In this document: positions 60,205 to 64,000 of the stretch, piece after piece | Position numbering within the stretch: position 1 is the stretch's first letter | How the letters are laid out: the number at the start of each line of letters is the position of its first letter | Assembly: GCF_001545075.1 (NCBI RefSeq) | Contig: NZ_FCOB02000032.1 | Span: 1 to 64,000 of the forward strand | Direction: 5' to 3' | Source: Caballeronia ptereochthonis | Lineage (GTDB): Bacteria; Pseudomonadota; Gammaproteobacteria; Burkholderiales; Burkholderiaceae | Length of the DNA: 64,000 nt | Made by a program: the position numbers and the translations under genes | Notes under the pieces: model-generated | Seen by the model: the letters and a program-made list of their open reading frames with translations, nothing else | What the model was told of the DNA's origin: nothing | The model's database searches: none

Positions 60205-62769
60205 TCACGCCGGCAGCCGGATCTGCGCGGCGTCCTTGCTGATGAGCGTGGAGGCGGTCAGCATCTGCTTGCATTGATGCGCGAGCAGCTTCAGGTCGTG
60301 AAGCGCGTCGGCGGGCAGCGTCTGCGCGCGCTCGGCATGGATGACCATCGCATCGAGTTCGCGCCGCAGCTCCTTGAGCGCATCGGCCTGCAGTGCGGGC
60401 GGCGCATCGGGCTTCGGCGTCGCGGGCAGTTCGTCTTCCGCGAACCAGAGATTGTCGCGAACGATGCCGAACGTGCGCTGCACCGGCTCGAACGGCTGCC
60501 CGTCCAGTTCGTTGAGCGACTGCAGGAGCGGCGCGGCGGCGGTGATCTGCGAGGCGAGCACGTGGCTTTGCACGAGCAGGTCATTCAACTCGGCGACGTA
60601 CTTCTGATGCGCCTTCGGCTCCAGCATCATCCGCTGGAACGCCTGCGCGAGATTGGCGAAGGCGATATGCACGTTCTTGCGCGCGAGCCGGTAGCGGTAG
60701 TCGCGGTCGAGCGCGGTGGCGGCGACCGTCGCGGCGGCGGAGGCGCCCTTGCTCGCCGTGGCCGCCGTGCTCTCGCCGATGCTTACCGACGACAATCGCT
60801 GCGCCGTCGCGCTCGCCGCCTTCATGGCCGAATCGGTGACGAGTTCGGGCTCGAGCGGCGGCGTGCCAGCCGATGGCTCGTTCGCCGCTTCGGCTGTGAC
60901 CGTCACGGTCTGCGCCGGCGCCTCGGCAGCCGCCGATGACGACGCCACCACACCCGCGTTCGCATCGGCGAATACCGCGCGATCGACCGGTGTTTCCGCC
61001 GCGGCGGCGGACGCGGAGGCCGCTGCGCGGGCCTTTTCCGCCTGCGCCGCCGGCTTCGCCTTCCACCACCAGCTCGCTTCGAGATAGTTTCGCGTCGCGG
61101 CGAGCAGGTCCTTCACGAGCTTGCCCATCAGGCGGTATTCCCAGTAGGGGAAGAGATGGCTCGCTGCGATGGCGATCGCGCAGCCCACCACGGTGTCGAT
61201 CGCGCGCTCGCCGATGAGACGCAGGCTGCCCGGCGCGAGCAGGTGGAACATCAGCAGCACATACGACGACGTGAACACGACGCTCGCCGCATAGTTGAAG
61301 AGCAGCAGGCTGTAGCTCATCACCATCGACGCGAACATCACGACGAGCAGGATATGCGGCTCCTTCACGAACAGAATCAGCGCGATGGTCACCGCGCAGC
61401 CGATCGCCGTGCCGATGATCCGCTGCGTGTTGCGCTGCTTGGTGAGCGAATAGCCGGGCTTCAGGATGATGACGGTCGTCATCACGATCCAGTAAGCGTT
61501 GGTGAGCGGCAGGAGACGCCCGAGCCAGAAGCCCACGCCCACGGCGATCGTCACGCGCAACGCGTGCCGGAAGCTCGGCGAGGCCATCGTGAGGTTCGAG
61601 AAGATCTGCATGAACGGCACGCGCCGGCTCGAGATAAAGCGCGACAGCGCGTGATCGATCTGCAGCTCGGTTTCGGTCGGGCTCGCGTCGTCGCGCGTGC
61701 GGCGGCGCATCTTGTCGATGAGGCGCGTCGCGCTCCACAAGCGCCTGAAGACGGCGGCCGCCGCCGCATAGGCTTCCGGATTCTTCTCCGGCAGGCCGTG
61801 CTTGCGCATCAGCTCCAGTTCGTATTCGATCGCGCGCAATTCGGCCTTCGTGCTGATCTGCCGGGGCGCCGGATTGTTCTGCAGCACCGCGAGGCCGATC
61901 TCTTCGAGATCCGCGGCCGCCTTTCTCATCAGGTCGCGATAGAAGACGAGCACGTCCGAGCCCGCGAAGGTCTTTCGCACGAGCGGATAGTCCGTATGCG
62001 CGCCGACGAAGAACTCGTGCAGATCCACCACATTGATGAACAGATTGAAGAGCCGCGCGCGCCGCGCATCGAGCTTGCCGCTCTTCACCTTCGGCAGATT
62101 GCGCAGCACGATGTCGCGCGCCGCTTCCTGGCGCTCGACCGCCGCGATCTGCTTTTCAATCAGCTTGCGATAGCACTCGTCGAGATCGGCGTCGCTGTCG
62201 TAGAACTCGGCGCGCGCGAGCATGTACTCCGCGCAGCTGAAGATGCTCTCGGCCAGAGCCTGCTGCTCGATGCGATAGACGAGCAGGCGGCTCACGAGCG
62301 TCGCCCAGTACGTGTACCAGAGGCCGCCCAGGAGAATCCACGACGCGTTGACGAGCGCCTGCACGGGCGTGAAATGCTCCTCCAGGGTGACGACCATCAT
62401 GAAAAGCGTGGCAAAGCTGATCTGCGGCCAGCGATTGCCATATACGACGATCAGCGACAGCACGAAGGTGAGCGGCACGACGGTCAGCCAGAGCGTGAGC
62501 GGATGCGCGGTCGCGATGCCTGTCGCGAGCGCCGCGAAGAAGCCGATCACCGTGCACGCGAGCATCTCGTTGTGCTTGTGCTTGAGCGGCCCGGGCATGT
62601 CGACGACGCATGCGCCCAGCGCACCGGTCGAGATGGTGAAACCGAGCTCGCGATTGTGAAAGACCGTGAGCATCAGGACGGCGGGGAGCGACACGCCCAA
62701 AGCAATGCGCAAACCGCCGAAGAAATACTGGCTATAGATGAACTTCCTGATTTCGAACGAATAGCGCAT
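60205..62769 (-). CDS. FUSC family membrane protein, YccS-like
   Basis: An 854-aa inner-membrane protein. The N-terminal half has the YccS/FUSC-like helices (RIALGVSLPAVLMLTVFH, VVYGNRWPQISFATLFMMV) and a long cytosolic domain; a second helix bundle (FRHALRVTIAVGVGFWLGRL, YWIVMTTVIILKPGYSLTKQR) is the FUSC signature. A tail with coiled-coil character ends it. It is about 130 residues longer than E. coli YccS, and the excess lies in an Ala/Ser/Thr-rich insert at about residues 570-690. The family is thought to export aromatic acids or fusaric acid; the substrate here is unknown. It is divergent from recC. Confidence 0.88.
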   Translation of the reverse strand: MRYSFEIRKFIYSQYFFGGLRIALGVSLPAVLMLTVFHNRELGFTISTGALGACVVDMPGPLKHKHNEMLACTVIGFFAALATGIATAHPLTLWLTVVPLTFVLSLIVVYGNRWPQISFATLFMMVVTLEEHFTPVQALVNASWILLGGLWYTYWATLVSRLLVYRIEQQALAESIFSCAEYMLARAEFYDSDADLDECYRKLIEKQIAAVERQEAARDIVLRNLPKVKSGKLDARRARLFNLFINVVDLHEFFVGAHTDYPLVRKTFAGSDVLVFYRDLMRKAAADLEEIGLAVLQNNPAPRQISTKAELRAIEYELELMRKHGLPEKNPEAYAAAAAVFRRLWSATRLIDKMRRRTRDDASPTETELQIDHALSRFISSRRVPFMQIFSNLTMASPSFRHALRVTIAVGVGFWLGRLLPLTNAYWIVMTTVIILKPGYSLTKQRNTQRIIGTAIGCAVTIALILFVKEPHILLVVMFASMVMSYSLLLFNYAASVVFTSSYVLLMFHLLAPGSLRLIGERAIDTVVGCAIAIAASHLFPYWEYRLMGKLVKDLLAATRNYLEASWWWKAKPAAQAEKARAAASASAAAAETPVDRAVFADANAGVVASSSAAAEAPAQTVTVTAEAANEPSAGTPPLEPELVTDSAMKAASATAQRLSSVSIGESTAATASKGASAAATVAATALDRDYRYRLARKNVHIAFANLAQAFQRMMLEPKAHQKYVAELNDLLVQSHVLASQITAAAPLLQSLNELDGQPFEPVQRTFGIVRDNLWFAEDELPATPKPDAPPALQADALKELRRELDAMVIHAERAQTLPADALHDLKLLAHQCKQMLTASTLISKDAAQIRLPA

Positions 62770-62990
62770 CGACTTCCTGTTCTGACGCTCGTTTTTAGTG
62801 TCGCCCGTGAACGTTGCGGGAACCGGGGCGAGATCGAGTCTAACTCAACTCACAGACCCTTCGGACCCAGGCCGTTCGGCCAGGTTCTCGGCAGAGCGCC
62901 CGCTTTGCTATGCTGGCGCCTGAACTGACGAAGCTTTCCAAATACCGCCTCGGGTCATGCCGTCAGAGGCCGCATATCAAGCCGCTTTCC

Positions 62991-64000
62991 ATGCTCGAAC
63001 TCTTTTATTCGAATCGTCACGAGACGCTCGCCGCCGCGCTCTTCGAGGATCTCGCCGCATTCGCGATGCGCGAGGGCGATCCCTTCGCGCGCGAGGCCGT
63101 CATCGTGCCGAGCGCGGCCGTGCGGCGGCGGCTGGAGCTGGACATGGCGGAGCGTTTCGGCATCTGCGCGAACGTCGAATTCTGTTATCTCGCGCAGTGG
63201 CTGTGGGCGCGGATCGGGGGCGTGCTGCCCGTGCCCACGCATTCGCCGTTCGCGCCGGACCGGCTCGCGTGGCGCTGCTATCGGCTCTTCGGTGATCCGT
63301 CGTTCGGCGATTCGGCGCGGCTGTCCACGTATCTCGATGCCGCCGACGATTCGATGCGCTACGAGCTCGCACGGCGCATCGCCACGGTCTTCGACCACTA
63401 TCTGACGTATCGGCCCGAGTGGCTCACGCACTGGCAGGCGGGCGGCTCGATTCTGGCGGGCCTGCCGGGCGTCAACGCCGAGATCGACGCACGCGGCCCG
63501 CGGCTCTCAGGCGCGAACGATATTCAGCGCGAGGACGAACGCTGGCAGGCGGCGCTATGGCGCGCGTTGCTCGCGGATCTCGCACGCGACGCGAACGGAG
63601 ACACGCAAGACCCGACGCCGCCCGCCTACCGCTTTCTCGCCGATGCGCCCACGCTCGATCTCGACGCCGTGATGCGCGCGCAATGGCCACGCCGCATCAG
63701 CGTGTTCGCGCTGCCGACGATGCCGCCGCTGCATATCGCGCTATTGCGCGAACTGTCGCGCTGGATCGACGTGCGCGTCTACGCCGTGAATCCTTGCCGC
63801 GAGTTCTGGTTCGACATCGTGAGCGAGGCGCGCGTCGAGCAACTGGAACTGAAGGGCGAGGCCGACTATCAGGAGGTCGGCCATCCGCTGCTCGCGGAGT
63901 GGGGCCGGCAGACGCAGGCGCAGCTTCACATGCTGCACGAACTGACCGAGAGCGCGGCGTCGAGCGAGCGGCAGCACTTCGAGGAGAATCCCGCGCCGAC
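62991..64000 (+). CDS. recC: exodeoxyribonuclease V subunit gamma (partial, runs off the window)
   Basis: The first 336 residues of a RecC homologue. It opens MLELFYSNRHETLAAALFED, followed by AVIVPSAAVRRRLELDMAE and CANVEFCYLAQWLW, and later RISVFALPTMPPLHIALLREL and VYAVNPCREFWFD. These are landmarks of the RecC helicase-like domain that reads Chi sites in the RecBCD double-strand-break repair complex. The frame stays open to the window edge; recB and recD are expected downstream. The ATG at 62991 follows a divergent promoter region shared with the FUSC gene. Confidence 0.93.
   Translation, partial: MLELFYSNRHETLAAALFEDLAAFAMREGDPFAREAVIVPSAAVRRRLELDMAERFGICANVEFCYLAQWLWARIGGVLPVPTHSPFAPDRLAWRCYRLFGDPSFGDSARLSTYLDAADDSMRYELARRIATVFDHYLTYRPEWLTHWQAGGSILAGLPGVNAEIDARGPRLSGANDIQREDERWQAALWRALLADLARDANGDTQDPTPPAYRFLADAPTLDLDAVMRAQWPRRISVFALPTMPPLHIALLRELSRWIDVRVYAVNPCREFWFDIVSEARVEQLELKGEADYQEVGHPLLAEWGRQTQAQLHMLHELTESAASSERQHFEENPAP

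Noticed and set aside
1..64000. CRISPR arrays, insertion sequences, prophage, integrases or toxin-antitoxin pairs
   Set aside because: I looked for regularly spaced repeats, transposase or integrase motifs and terminal inverted repeats and saw none; the gene content is ordinary core chromosome.

Overview
The window reads as a stretch of core chromosome from a GC-rich betaproteobacterium of the Burkholderiaceae (Burkholderia, Paraburkholderia or Caballeronia type). This rests on the very high GC, the long antisense open frames that high GC creates, and the gene content: cytoplasmic PHB depolymerase, orphan RnfB beside nth, GluQ-RS, TrhO, the rng-maf-rlmH-rsfS-nadD-hemF-purD run and mdtABC. The genus is an inference; no rRNA or other marker gene is present. 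I found no prophage, insertion sequence, CRISPR array, rRNA or tRNA.

Layout. 1-3.2 kb: the tail of an upstream gene with its terminator, then rnfB-nth-DUF1841 (minus) and a TetR-type regulator (plus). 3.2-7.3 kb: intracellular PHB depolymerase and a GH15 glucan hydrolase (both minus). 7.3-11.2 kb: two small proteins, a secreted lactonase-fold propeller, the lipid A palmitoyltransferase PagP and a CorA/ZntB transporter. 11.2-17.8 kb: a short-N-terminus FtsK, a META-domain lipoprotein, PurT, a 56-aa lipoprotein and a periplasmic lysozyme inhibitor. 17.8-21.6 kb: RhlE helicase with a long leader, GluQ-RS and TrhO.

21.8-31.6 kb: dnaE, overlapping by one base a GT4 glycosyltransferase, then two GT2 glycosyltransferases, a WaaL/Wzy-type ligase and MsbA, an LPS core assembly and export block. 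31.6-40.2 kb: a broken gene remnant, then the housekeeping run rng, maf, rlmH, rsfS, nadD, hemF, purD, yebC and upp, all minus. 40.5-44.1 kb: an atypical SDR, methylglyoxal synthase and quinone oxidoreductase in tandem, then an orphan KdpE and a convergent NAD(P)-binding protein. 44.2-52.1 kb: the RND exporter mdtA-mdtB-mdtC. 52.4-64 kb: an IclR regulator, small membrane and lipoproteins, a DJ-1/PfpI protein, a large MscS-type channel, a cysteine-dioxygenase-like cupin divergent from an Lrp regulator, a YccS-type FUSC protein and the first third of recC.

Almost all protein genes belong to known families, and I do not see a clear new multi-gene system. The best unexplained signals are non-coding: a candidate Hfq-type sRNA at about 53505-53641 (+), and a strongly folded candidate RNA at about 59671-59764 (-). 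Other points worth checking are a frameshifted gene remnant behind rng, an SDR that has lost its catalytic Tyr and Lys beside mgsA, a possible 85-codon ORF in the rhlE leader, and a possibly leaderless dnaE.
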